Part shown: positions 42,648 through 51,848 of the stretch, in pieces
Layout: every line of letters starts with the position of its first letter
Numbering within the stretch: the first letter of the stretch is position 1
Assembly: GCF_002843315.1 (NCBI RefSeq)
Contig: NZ_MVDD01000012.1
Location: 1 to 64,000, forward strand
DNA: 64,000 nt
Source of the DNA: Labilibaculum filiforme
GTDB taxonomy: Bacteria; Bacteroidota; Bacteroidia; Bacteroidales; Marinifilaceae
Direction of reading: 5' to 3'
Notes under the pieces: generated by a model
The model's database searches: none
What the model was told of the DNA's origin: nothing
Seen by the model: the letters and a program-made list of their open reading frames with translations, nothing else
Made by a program: the position numbers and the translations under genes

Positions 42648-45600
42648 ATGATTTTCAAACGAATAGTTTTATTCTTACTACTCTTATTTTTTGTTGGTTT
42701 ACCAACCTGTGTAAAAGCATATTTACAATCAACAAGAAATTTCTCAATGACCGATGGTCTCCCAAGTAACATTGTTTATGATATTTATGAGGATTCAAGA
42801 GGAATGGTGTGGCTTGCCACCGATGCAGGACTGTACGAGTTTATTGGTGAAGAAATACTATTTAGGAAAGAACTTTCAAGGCTACAGGGAGAGAGAATAA
42901 ACTCAATTTGTGAAGATAAATCAGGCAATTTATGGCTTGGAGCGCAAGGTGTTGGACTTTGTAAATTTAATGGCAAAAAGCTCTCTGTTTTTAAATTGGA
43001 AGCAACTGTACCAGAGAATGATATTGAATGTCTTGTAATTGATTCCATCGGTGAAAATTTAGTGCTTGGATCATCTGCAGGGGTATTTATATATAAGGTG
43101 CAAAATGAAGATTTACAGCCAGTAAATAGTTCTTGGAGAAAGCCTGTTTTTAAAATTAGATCGTATCAGAATAATTTTATTGTGAATACTGTTGCTCAGG
43201 AAGAAAATATTGAATTTGAAATTGAATCGCGAAAGTTATCGGAATGCAATAGTAATTCAAATTTGCCAGCAGTTAAGTTTGGCATTCAAAACAATATAAT
43301 TGAGCTTAAAAATATATTAGAATCAGGAAAGCAATTTACTCTGGAAATCAACGCAACAAAAAAAATATTTTGCGATGTGGTTGAAATGGAGAGTAACAAA
43401 AATAGTAGCTTTTATTTGTTGAGGTATTTTGATAAAGAAGCCGAAAAACAAAAAGTAGTAAAGCTTAGCAATACTATTTTATCCGATTTTTCCACCGAAA
43501 AAGGCTTAGATGAATACTTTATTCATTCTATTTTTTTAAGAAAAGGATTCGATGATTTATGGATAGGTACGCATAATCATGGCTTAATTCAATTGCAAAA
43601 TTCAATTTTTAAGTATTTAGATTCAAGTTTGTTGGGGATTAAGAATTCAAACTTGCAAGATTTACTTTGTGATGAATCTGGAAATGTGGTACTTGTAAGT
43701 GAAAAAGAGCTTATTTTACTAAAAGATACTCAGGTTCAATCTCGATTAAGTGTTAACGATTTTTGTTCGAAATACAGTTCGGTAGTTAATTGTAATAACG
43801 ATTTTTTAATTTATAAATTGGGAGTCGATAAAGAAAAACTAATCTGGATTTCGACTAGTGTTGGATTTTTCACTTACGAGCCAAATCAGCATGAATTAAG
43901 ATTTGTTGGAATTTCACCTGCAAATAGCTTTGTGTTTACTGAAGATGATGAATTGCTTTGTTTTTGGCAGAATAAATTAAGCTTCTATACCAAAAAGGGT
44001 TTGCTGTCGCAGAAACCAATATTTGAGTTTCCAAAATTGGCAAATATTGGTATTAGTAAAATGATTGCTCGGGATACGGCAATATGGATATCTACTCGGC
44101 AAAAAGGAATTATTCAATTCAAAAATAACGAATTCAGAATTTTTAATAAAAGCAATTCAAAGATTCATAATGTGCTTAATGATATTTTATTACTTCCCGA
44201 TTCTACCTTAGTTGCTGGTGGTAATAATGGCTTGATTTATAAGATTAAAAGCAAATCAAATGCTTTAGTCGTGGTAGACTCACTTACTAGTGTAAATGGT
44301 TTAGTGGGAACATCAATTCATGGCATTAAGTATCTTTCGGATGGCTCATTGTGGTGTGGAACAAATCTTGGGGTATATCGTTTCGATTACAGTTCCTGGG
44401 CAAAGAATTCTGAATTAAAATTAAATTTTTGGAATTCGAAAGATGGATATTTCGATCAAGCGGGAGAGCAGTCTGTGATTGATGAAAACCAAAATATTTG
44501 GGTAAAGACAAAGAATCGCTTGCTGAAAATTGAGACGGGTATTGAAAAAAGAAGACTTTTTAAGAGTAAAATTAGGATTCAATCCATTGAAATTAGTAAT
44601 CAGGCTTGGGAGCCAGATAGTACACAGGTAGAAAATTGGACGCAAACACCAATTGCACCAATTATCTTTAAGTACAATGAAAACGATATTACATTCACAT
44701 TTGGAATTGATTTTTGCCAAAATGTATCCAATGTTCGATTTCGATATTTGTTAGATGGATTTGATAATAAATGGTCTAATTGGAGTAACTCATCAGAGGC
44801 TGTGTTTTCTCATTTACCAAGTGGAGAATATACTTTAAAAGTGGAAGGGAAACACCTAAGCGAAGGCATAACTATTCCGTTTTCCGTTGCTATTACGGTG
44901 CAAACGCCGTGGTGGAAAATGTGGTGGTTCATTGCATTGTCAAGTCTAATTTTGTGTGGAATTATTTATGTGGCGATGTGGATCTATGCGTATTTTATTC
45001 GCAAGCGAGAAAAAGCAAGAACCAAACAGTTCAATAGGGTTATTGGATTAAAGATGAGATCGCTGCAGAATCAGTTAGATCCGCATTTTATTTTTAATTC
45101 TTTAAATTCAATACAGAGTTTTATCCTAGAAGAAAATAAAGAATATGCCTTGGGTTATCTTTCCGACTTCTCGAATGTACTGCGTAAAAAAATCGAAAAT
45201 GCAAATAAGGATTTTATTTCTTTATCGGATGAAATTGCGTATTTACAGCTATATTTAAAATTGGAGCAAATGCGATTTTCCAATAAATTTTCATACAAAA
45301 TAAACGTAAATTCGGCTATCAATCCTTATAAGTTAAAATTACCACCGATGTTAATACAGCCATTTTTAGAAAATTCAATTCGATATGGAATTGCTGGGTT
45401 GAAGACAAATGGAAATCTTCAAGTGAATTTTGAAATTGAAAAAGATGGGTACTTAAGATGTATCATTATAGATAATGGTATTGGGCGCAAAGAGGCTAAA
45501 AAATTACATTTAGATTCTAATATTAAATGCCATCATAAAACAATGACCATTACAAAGGATAGAATTAAATTATTGAATAAAGTATTAAGTAATGGTAGAG

Positions 45601-45686
45601 TATATGATTATACAATCAAGGATTTAGAAAATGAAGAGGGATGCTCGAGGGGAACCGAAGTGGAAATAGGATTTCCTAAAAAATAG
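42648..45686 (+). CDS. Two-component propeller sensor kinase (Reg_prop, Y_Y_Y, LytS-type kinase)
   Basis: The 1,012-residue protein has a signal peptide (MIFKRIVLFLLLLFFVGLPT), two seven-bladed propellers made of Reg_prop blades (MTDGLPSNIVYDIYEDSRGM; LWCGTNLGVYRFD), a Y_Y_Y domain (VRFRYLLDGFDNKWSNWSNS), a transmembrane helix near 765-788, and a His_kinase domain with His813 (LDPHFIFNSLNSIQSF) and an HATPase part (LIQPFLENSIRYGI). The open frame reaches back to a TTG at 42588, but the ATG at 42648 starts the signal peptide. Kinases of this type usually act on a LytTR regulator, which is not adjacent. In Bacteroidota the propellers often sense polysaccharide fragments; here the ligand is unknown. 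Confidence 0.9.
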   Translation: MIFKRIVLFLLLLFFVGLPTCVKAYLQSTRNFSMTDGLPSNIVYDIYEDSRGMVWLATDAGLYEFIGEEILFRKELSRLQGERINSICEDKSGNLWLGAQGVGLCKFNGKKLSVFKLEATVPENDIECLVIDSIGENLVLGSSAGVFIYKVQNEDLQPVNSSWRKPVFKIRSYQNNFIVNTVAQEENIEFEIESRKLSECNSNSNLPAVKFGIQNNIIELKNILESGKQFTLEINATKKIFCDVVEMESNKNSSFYLLRYFDKEAEKQKVVKLSNTILSDFSTEKGLDEYFIHSIFLRKGFDDLWIGTHNHGLIQLQNSIFKYLDSSLLGIKNSNLQDLLCDESGNVVLVSEKELILLKDTQVQSRLSVNDFCSKYSSVVNCNNDFLIYKLGVDKEKLIWISTSVGFFTYEPNQHELRFVGISPANSFVFTEDDELLCFWQNKLSFYTKKGLLSQKPIFEFPKLANIGISKMIARDTAIWISTRQKGIIQFKNNEFRIFNKSNSKIHNVLNDILLLPDSTLVAGGNNGLIYKIKSKSNALVVVDSLTSVNGLVGTSIHGIKYLSDGSLWCGTNLGVYRFDYSSWAKNSELKLNFWNSKDGYFDQAGEQSVIDENQNIWVKTKNRLLKIETGIEKRRLFKSKIRIQSIEISNQAWEPDSTQVENWTQTPIAPIIFKYNENDITFTFGIDFCQNVSNVRFRYLLDGFDNKWSNWSNSSEAVFSHLPSGEYTLKVEGKHLSEGITIPFSVAITVQTPWWKMWWFIALSSLILCGIIYVAMWIYAYFIRKREKARTKQFNRVIGLKMRSLQNQLDPHFIFNSLNSIQSFILEENKEYALGYLSDFSNVLRKKIENANKDFISLSDEIAYLQLYLKLEQMRFSNKFSYKINVNSAINPYKLKLPPMLIQPFLENSIRYGIAGLKTNGNLQVNFEIEKDGYLRCIIIDNGIGRKEAKKLHLDSNIKCHHKTMTITKDRIKLLNKVLSNGRVYDYTIKDLENEEGCSRGTEVEIGFPKK

Positions 45687-45691
45687 AATGC

Positions 45692-46504
45692 TTACTTTAA
45701 ATAGTTATTAATCTTATTTTGAAGAACTTCAGATAATCTACTAATTATTGAATGAGAGTTGGAGTAAAAAATTGAGTTGATCCTTTTTATTGGTAATATG
45801 CGTAGCGATGTGCCAGTTAAAAAAGCAGCCTCAAAACTGGATAAATCATCGTACTTAATATCGTGTTTTCGAATTGGGATTTTAAGTTCTTCTGCCACCT
45901 CAATTACTTTACAACGAATAATTCCATGCAAAACATCAGCATCTACCGCTGTGTGTAGTTCATTATTTTTAATAAAAAAAAGATTCGATCTGCTTCCTTC
46001 TGTAATGTTTCCTAATGAGTTTAGAAGTATAACTTCAAAAATTTCAGCCTCTTCAATTAAATGATTAGCTGTTGAGCGAAGTGTATGATTGTAGACTTTA
46101 GCATTTGGTTTTAATCGATCGGCCTGATGAACTAAAGTGGTAACGCCATTGTCATATTGACTTTTGCTTGGGTAATGGTGTGCTACGAAATAAGCCAAAA
46201 AAGTTTTAGTTTCTCCATCAATGTGAAATACTAATTTAATATTTCCTTCCTTGCAATCGTTTAATACAATTAATTGATGAATGCTTTCTTTAATTTGATC
46301 CAGACTTAACCATATTTTCTGTTCAATATAAATGGCTGAATTTGTTAGCCGTTGAAAATGAGCTTCAAGAAATAAAGCTTTTCCCGATACTACACGAATA
46401 ACCTCATAAAGACTAACTCCTCGCAGAAAAATTTCATCTGTAAAATCTTTGGTAGGTTTTGTTTTCTCATTTTTCAGAAAAATATAACGGAAACATTCAC
46501 TCAT
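45692..46504 (-). CDS. Aminotransferase class IV (PLP enzyme, ADC lyase/BCAT-like)
   Basis: The 270-residue cytosolic enzyme has the fold-type IV PLP pattern: FLRGVSLYEVIRVVSGKALF near the start, the PLP-binding Lys136 in NAKVYNHTLRSTANHLIEEA, GNITEGSRSNLFFI, and FEAAFLTGTSLRILPIKRI. Candidate activities are 4-amino-4-deoxychorismate lyase, branched-chain aminotransferase or D-amino acid aminotransferase. Its short length (270) is closest to the lyase, but no folate gene is next to it. It lies 5 nt from the end of the convergent propeller kinase gene. Confidence 0.82.
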   Translation of the reverse strand: MSECFRYIFLKNEKTKPTKDFTDEIFLRGVSLYEVIRVVSGKALFLEAHFQRLTNSAIYIEQKIWLSLDQIKESIHQLIVLNDCKEGNIKLVFHIDGETKTFLAYFVAHHYPSKSQYDNGVTTLVHQADRLKPNAKVYNHTLRSTANHLIEEAEIFEVILLNSLGNITEGSRSNLFFIKNNELHTAVDADVLHGIIRCKVIEVAEELKIPIRKHDIKYDDLSSFEAAFLTGTSLRILPIKRINSIFYSNSHSIISRLSEVLQNKINNYLK

Positions 46505-46678
46505 ATTCTGTAGTATCTAATTCTTAGCATCGTTTTGTACTTACAAATAAACTTTTTTTGTCAACCAATTGCAATGATTTTAAGATTATTAATTGGAGAT
46601 ATAAATTATAAATTTTAGGAAGGTATACTCAAGGTATTTTTAGTAATTTAGCAAGCATCAAATACTAAAATTGTAACT

Positions 46679-46963
46679 ATGGCTAGCAGAAGAAATTTTA
46701 AAAAAGACATAAATTTTCTAACCAACGAGATTTTAACAAGAGGCATCATTCATTTAAATTTCTTTGGACGTGAAAAATCAGAGGAATTATATATGGTTAT
46801 GAATGAAGCTGCCGCTTCAAGAAACGAGTATATTGCTCGTGTAAATCAGAAGTCGAGTGGCAAATCAGCAAAAGAAATAAAGACTCATTATAAGTCTATT
46901 TATGATGATTTGTTAAATTCAACATACGACTTGCTTGGAAAAATTGATAATTTAGATAATTAA
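46679..46963 (+). CDS. Small conserved helical protein of unknown function
   Basis: This 94-residue soluble protein (MASRRNFKKDINFLTNEILT, then AAASRNEYIARVNQ) is predicted to be all-helical with a basic N-terminus. Its shape is like short 'hypothetical proteins' conserved across Bacteroidales, with the same MASRR..KKDIN..T.E start, but no function is known. It stands alone, with a TAATTTAG box (one mismatch to the -7 consensus) shortly upstream and a hairpin terminator just after the stop. Confidence 0.7.
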   Translation: MASRRNFKKDINFLTNEILTRGIIHLNFFGREKSEELYMVMNEAAASRNEYIARVNQKSSGKSAKEIKTHYKSIYDDLLNSTYDLLGKIDNLDN

Positions 46964-46983
46964 ATCTAATTGAGAATAGGTGT

Positions 46984-47010
46984 AAAGGGGTTAAGTAATT
47001 AGCCCCTTTT
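46984..47010. terminator. Terminator between converging genes
   Basis: AAAGGGG and CCCCTTT, with extra TTAA/TTA pairing inside, form a compact hairpin followed by TTTTTATG. It can serve the 94-residue gene, and on the other strand its A-rich side could serve the avidin-like gene. Confidence 0.7.
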
Positions 47011-47015
47011 TATGT

Positions 47016-47357
47016 TTATGGTTTTCGGAAAGTTCCCACGCCAGTTAGGATTGCTTTGGCAAGTTGTTCTTCTTCACCACCTTCACTTTGCGAAAGATGC
47101 CACATGGTATGAATTACCGGTCCATCATCATCTAACTCAAATCGACCGGTCCAACAAGCTAAGGATCCGTACTTGCCAAAATCGACCATGAATGCAATAA
47201 CATTCGTATTTATTTTTCCTGTTATTTCAAATTTCTCCTCGAATTTTGGTTGGCCTATTGCAGTCTGGAAGGTGCCACTTAATCGGTTTTCAGTAACTGT
47301 TATATCCATTTCTGAATTGTACTGATTCTTCCATTTTCCGTTTAAATTTATTTTCAT
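47016..47357 (-). CDS. Avidin-family protein without signal peptide
   Basis: The 113-residue protein follows the avidin/streptavidin eight-strand barrel: GKWKNQYNSEMDITV, GTFQTAIG, FEITGKI, SLACWTGRFE, HTMWHLS, ILTGVGTF. By manual alignment to streptavidin, Asn23, Ser27, Ser88, Trp92 and Trp108 are kept; Tyr43 becomes Phe, Ser45 Thr, Trp79 Phe, Trp120 Ala and Asp128 Gly. Loss of Trp120 is seen in dimeric bacterial avidins; loss of Asp128 would weaken the biotin ureido contact. Known bacterial avidins mostly have signal peptides; this one starts directly with the barrel. It may bind biotin weakly or another ligand. The gene appears monocistronic. Confidence 0.8.
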   Translation of the reverse strand: MKINLNGKWKNQYNSEMDITVTENRLSGTFQTAIGQPKFEEKFEITGKINTNVIAFMVDFGKYGSLACWTGRFELDDDGPVIHTMWHLSQSEGGEEEQLAKAILTGVGTFRKP

Positions 47358-47429
47358 AGCCTTATTTTTTGTGATTGTTGACTAAGTTTAATTTAGCTCG
47401 AAATAATCAATCTGCAAAATAATTTATTC

Positions 47430-48422
47430 TCATTTAAAGATGAATATACCAGTTTCTCCTTTTGAGTTTCGGTAAGCTCTGTACATGCCGTCTGTGTTCA
47501 TTTTTATCGTTACATTGCCATTTTTATCCAAACCTATAATTCCTCCTGTTCCTCCCATTTTTGTTAGCTTATCAATTACTTTACTGGAAGCTTTTTCCAA
47601 GCTGATATTTTGATATTCCATCATGGAGGATATGTCTTTTGCAACTCCTAATCGGATAAAAAATTCGCCATGACCAGTGCACGAAATAGCACAAGTATTA
47701 TTGTTGGCATAAGTCCCGGCTCCAATAATAGGCGAATCCCCAATCCGACCAAAGCGCTTATTTGTCATGCCACCGGTTGAGGTTCCGGCAGCTAAATTTC
47801 CATCTTTATCCAAAGCAACGCATCCAACGGTTCCGTGACGATCTTCGGGAGTCATCTCTTTCTCTTTTGTCAGTATTTTTTGAAGATTATTCCACCTGTT
47901 CGAAGTAAAAAAATAGCTATTGTCAACTATTTCCAATCCTTGTATTTTTGCAAATTCCGAAGCGCCGCGACCACTCAATAATACATGTTCCGAATTTTCC
48001 ATTACTTTTCTGGCGGCACTAATTGGATTTTTTATATCATCAACTCCGGCAACTGCGCCAGCATTTAAATCCTTTCCCCACATAATGGAAGCATCTAGTT
48101 CATTTCTGCCTGAATTGGTAAATACAGCACCTTTTCCTGCATTAAATAATGGGGAGTTTTCGAGAATATGAATTGTTTTCTCAACAGCATCAAGACTACT
48201 ACCACCATTTTTCAAGATAGAATCTCCAATAAAAATCGCTTTTTGAAGTGCTTTTTTATATTCCGACTCTTTTTCAGGAGTGAAGTTTTCTTTCAGAATT
48301 GTTCCAGCTCCTCCGTGAATTACAATGGCATAATCAAACTTTTTCTCTTTCTTAGGATATACTAAAAAGCAAATTATTAGTAGAGTAATCGTAATAATTA
48401 ATGGTAGAATTACTTTTTTCAT
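47430..48422 (-). CDS. Isoaspartyl peptidase / L-asparaginase (Ntn hydrolase)
   Basis: The 330-residue precursor has an N-terminal hydrophobic segment (about 4-22) and the type III asparaginase pattern: IHGGAG at 35-40, AGKGAVFTNSGRNELDASIM, and the self-cleavage site HGTVGCVALD, where Thr198 becomes the nucleophile of the beta subunit, then GTSTGGMTNKRFGRIGDSPI. It removes isoaspartyl residues from peptides or hydrolyses asparagine. The hydrophobic start suggests periplasmic export or membrane anchoring; the Cys18 context (LLIIC) does not fit a lipobox. It follows the TPR kinase gene on the same strand by 69 nt. Confidence 0.9.
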   Translation of the reverse strand: MKKVILPLIITITLLIICFLVYPKKEKKFDYAIVIHGGAGTILKENFTPEKESEYKKALQKAIFIGDSILKNGGSSLDAVEKTIHILENSPLFNAGKGAVFTNSGRNELDASIMWGKDLNAGAVAGVDDIKNPISAARKVMENSEHVLLSGRGASEFAKIQGLEIVDNSYFFTSNRWNNLQKILTKEKEMTPEDRHGTVGCVALDKDGNLAAGTSTGGMTNKRFGRIGDSPIIGAGTYANNNTCAISCTGHGEFFIRLGVAKDISSMMEYQNISLEKASSKVIDKLTKMGGTGGIIGLDKNGNVTIKMNTDGMYRAYRNSKGETGIFIFK

Positions 48423-48491
48423 AACAGAGAAAGCTTTAGAAGTGAAAATTACATGACCACAAGAAATTATTTATATTTGGTAAAGATTGTT

Positions 48492-51470
48492 TTAGGATAA
48501 ATTTTGGGAAATTATTTTAAGAAGTTGACGTTCTGTATACGGTTTTGTAATAATATCATCGAAACCGGATTGTGCCTGATTTTGTTCTTTATCTTGATGA
48601 TTAAATGCGGTTTGAACAATTACAGGTACGTGTGGATTTTCCAGCTTAATCTTTCTAGTCACCTCGTAACCGTCCATTTTGGGTAATTGAATATCCATTA
48701 ACACCAAATCGAAATTATTTAGTTGAAATTGCTCAATGGTTTCAAGACCATCTTTTGCCCAAGTTACTTCGGCATTGGTTTTGCGCAGCACCTCTCTAAT
48801 GTAAAGGAAATTTGATTTTGTATCTTCGGCCACAAGTATTTTTTTTCCAGAGAAATCTATTCCATTATCAAATTTTGTAGCTTCAGTAGGTGTTTTTATA
48901 GGATTTGTTAGCAAAGGAAGGTCGACATAAAATTGGCTTCCTACATTTGGCTTCGAGGTAAACCAAATAGTACCATTTAATAATTCCACTAAACTTTTCG
49001 AAATTGTTAGTCCTAAGCCAGCACCTCCATATTCTGCCGAGTTGTTGCTTGCTTGTCGGAATCGATCATAAATTAATGCTTGATCCTCGTAAGGAATACC
49101 AATCCCTGAATCGTTGATGAAGAATCTTATTTTGTCCTTAATTAACTCAATCCCAAAATCAACATGACCTGATTTGGTAAATTTTAGAGCATTTCTTAAA
49201 AGGTTTATGAGTACCTGTTTTATTCGAATCTGATCCGAGAATATGGTTAAATCTTCCGGAATGTCATTTTTATAAATTGTAAATTCGATATTATTTTTTT
49301 TATCGTTGTTTTTAAGCTCATCAAAAGTACTTTTTAGTTCTTCGAGCATTGGGTACACCTTAAAATTGGATTTTTTAATCTTTAACTGTTTCGATTCAAT
49401 CATCGATATATCGATAATGTCGTTAATTAGGGTGAGTAAAATATGTCCGTTTTCATAAATAATTGAAGTGTAATAGCTTTGTTTTTTTTGGGAGTTTGTC
49501 ATGGTAAGCAATTTAGAAAATCCAATAATTGCATTCATTGGTGTTCTAATTTCATGCGACATATTGGCTAAAAAGGAGGATTTTAGCTGATCAGATTGTT
49601 CTGCTTTCTCTTTTGCTTTTACCAACTCCAAAGTCCTGATTTTTACCAGACTTTCTAAATTTCGATGATTATCTTCCAGTTGCAGTTCTATCTTTTTTCG
49701 TTCAACGATTTCGTTGGTTAATTTTTTATTTGCCTTTTTAACGGCAACGTAAAAGCTGTAAATTAAGCTTATGGAAAGTAAAATAAGAACTACAATTACT
49801 AATAAAAAGGAGTTGATTAATGATTGTTTCTTTAATTTTTCTTTTTCAATTGCTTTCTCATTGGTAAAAATTTTCTCCAAGCTTACTCGTTTTTCTCTTT
49901 CATTTTGCATCTGAATCCAACCAATTCTATTCTCCATTTGGGCATTGTACATGGAGTTGTATAAATCGAAATACAATTGATGATAGTAGAGCGATTTTTG
50001 ATAGTTTTTGTCTAAAGAATAAATTTCGGATAAGTTCTTTGCACTTTCGGCCATTAATGGCTTTTGCTCTGTTTCCGATGCAATGTCAAAACTTTTTAAC
50101 AGATATTTAATTGCCTCTTTGTTGTTTTTTTGTGCTTTATATAATGCTCCTAAATTATTGTAGGTAGATGCATTGCCACCAACATTATTAATGGTGATAT
50201 TAATAGTAATTGCTTTATTGAAAACATCCTTGGCTAATTCTAAACTATCTGTTTTTACATAAACCAAGCCCATATTTGTGTAACAGGAAGCGATTCCTTT
50301 TAAATTTCCTATTTGTTTCTGGATGGTAAGAGATTTATTATAGTTTGTCATGCTGTTTGCATAATCATTTTCTTGAAAACAGGCGTTCCCAACTTTACGA
50401 TAAGCTTCTGCAATGCCTTTTAAATAACCGATTTTCTGGTTTATTTCAAGCGATTTAATAAAATTTTCTTTGGCTAAGCTGTGCTTTTTCATTTCGTACA
50501 AAACCATCCCGATATTTAGGTAACAGTTTGCTGCGTTTTTTTTAGATCCTAGCTCTTCAAAGAGTTTTAACGCTCTATTTAAATTTTCTATGGCTTTATC
50601 ATTTTGCATGAGCGACTGATACACCTCACCCATTCCCATATAGGAGAATGCAATTCCACTTTTCGATAATAAGTTTTTGCTAATTAGTAACGATTCATTG
50701 TATAGATCAATGGCAGAAGTCCTATTATTTAATCGGTTGTGAAGTTTTGCCAGTTGGTTGAGTGTAAATGCAATATTTTTATCTAGATTATTTTCTTTTC
50801 CAATTCTTAAAGCTTCTTCGAAGTGTTTTTTTGCAGATTTTAAATCATTTGTTTCAAAATAAACATTGCCTAATGCATTGTTTGTGTAGCAGATGCCTGA
50901 AATACTTTTAAATTGAATGTTTAACTTTAAAGCTTTGTTGTAATTCGAAATTGCTTCATCATAATTGCATTTTTCTAAGTTAATATTGCCCAAGGCGTTG
51001 TAGCTATAGCTATAATTAATGCTGTCTTTTGTAATTATTTTTAAATCAAATCCTCTTTGATAAAAAGATTCAGCTTTAGAATAATTACATATCGAATATT
51101 CTAAATCACCTAGATAGCCATAGCAATAACTCATTTTAAGAGTGTCGCTGATGCTTTTCCAATATTTAAAAGAAGTATCAATACAGGTTCTGGCGTTCTT
51201 TAATTCTCCTCGATAGGAATAGATTTTACCCAATAGTTCATTCGCAATTGCGTATTGCTTTAGGTTATTATATTCAAGAGCTTTTTCGGCGACCAATAAG
51301 CTTAATTCTAGAGCTTCAGCACTATTTGAATTGAATTTAGATTGTGCAATTTCAATTACTTTATCAAGATTTGAATTTTGAATTTTAAAATCAATTACGT
51401 CTAATCGATCAGTAGCTTCGGTGGAAAAGGAGATAATTAATGAAAATAGAAATAAGAGTGTGTTTTTCAT
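48492..51470 (-). CDS. TPR-sensor hybrid histidine kinase
   Basis: The 992-residue protein has a signal peptide (MKNTLLFLFSLIISFSTEA), about eleven tetratricopeptide repeats (residues about 70-510; e.g. GNINLEKCNYDEAISNYNKA), a transmembrane helix (about 553-577), a coiled linker, HisKA with His639 (SHEIRTPMNA), ATPase (LRNALKFT, DSGIGI, GGAGLGLTI) and a receiver with Asp926 (LVLMDIQLPKMDGYE). The TPR part is periplasmic and probably binds a protein or peptide signal. No HPt or regulator gene is adjacent. A perfect -7 box (51602-51595, minus) is about 125 nt upstream. Confidence 0.92.
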   Translation of the reverse strand: MKNTLLFLFSLIISFSTEATDRLDVIDFKIQNSNLDKVIEIAQSKFNSNSAEALELSLLVAEKALEYNNLKQYAIANELLGKIYSYRGELKNARTCIDTSFKYWKSISDTLKMSYCYGYLGDLEYSICNYSKAESFYQRGFDLKIITKDSINYSYSYNALGNINLEKCNYDEAISNYNKALKLNIQFKSISGICYTNNALGNVYFETNDLKSAKKHFEEALRIGKENNLDKNIAFTLNQLAKLHNRLNNRTSAIDLYNESLLISKNLLSKSGIAFSYMGMGEVYQSLMQNDKAIENLNRALKLFEELGSKKNAANCYLNIGMVLYEMKKHSLAKENFIKSLEINQKIGYLKGIAEAYRKVGNACFQENDYANSMTNYNKSLTIQKQIGNLKGIASCYTNMGLVYVKTDSLELAKDVFNKAITINITINNVGGNASTYNNLGALYKAQKNNKEAIKYLLKSFDIASETEQKPLMAESAKNLSEIYSLDKNYQKSLYYHQLYFDLYNSMYNAQMENRIGWIQMQNEREKRVSLEKIFTNEKAIEKEKLKKQSLINSFLLVIVVLILLSISLIYSFYVAVKKANKKLTNEIVERKKIELQLEDNHRNLESLVKIRTLELVKAKEKAEQSDQLKSSFLANMSHEIRTPMNAIIGFSKLLTMTNSQKKQSYYTSIIYENGHILLTLINDIIDISMIESKQLKIKKSNFKVYPMLEELKSTFDELKNNDKKNNIEFTIYKNDIPEDLTIFSDQIRIKQVLINLLRNALKFTKSGHVDFGIELIKDKIRFFINDSGIGIPYEDQALIYDRFRQASNNSAEYGGAGLGLTISKSLVELLNGTIWFTSKPNVGSQFYVDLPLLTNPIKTPTEATKFDNGIDFSGKKILVAEDTKSNFLYIREVLRKTNAEVTWAKDGLETIEQFQLNNFDLVLMDIQLPKMDGYEVTRKIKLENPHVPVIVQTAFNHQDKEQNQAQSGFDDIITKPYTERQLLKIISQNLS

Positions 51471-51594
51471 TCTTTTTGACTTGTAAACAGGTGCAAGTTA
51501 CTTTTTTAGTTAAAAAATAAGCTATTCTTGCGTTTTTACTGTTCTTATAGAGCAGTTGATTGTTAAATAAAAAGGATTGGATGTATTTGTGGCG

Positions 51595-51602
51595 CAAAGA
51601 TA
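51595..51602 (-). promoter_or_regulatory. -7 element for the TPR kinase gene
   Basis: The minus strand reads TATCTTTG, an exact TAnnTTTG match. A T-rich block lies about 18 nt upstream in place of TTTG. Confidence 0.45.
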
Positions 51603-51714
51603 AGCATTGTTAGATTATAAAAAGTTAAATAGGCGTGCTTATTTGAGGGATTTCGTAAACATCCTTGCGAATGACTTTTTTTTAAATGTAGGCAGCTATT
51701 TATTTTATTCCTAT

Positions 51715-51722
51715 TATCTTTG
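51715..51722 (+). promoter_or_regulatory. -7 element for argS
   Basis: TATCTTTG matches TAnnTTTG exactly. The leader to the ATG at 51849 would be about 120 nt. Apart from this and the divergent -7 box at 51595, nothing is recognisable in the 378-bp gap 51471-51848. Confidence 0.45.
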
Positions 51723-51848
51723 CACATTCGAATTATTGGTAGATTTAAGATTAAGGAAAGTATGAAAATACTGGGTTGTAATAAAAACGCCATTTTAATT
51801 TGAAGTAAGAATTGGTAATTAGTTGAGTTCGAAATAAAGAATTTTCAG

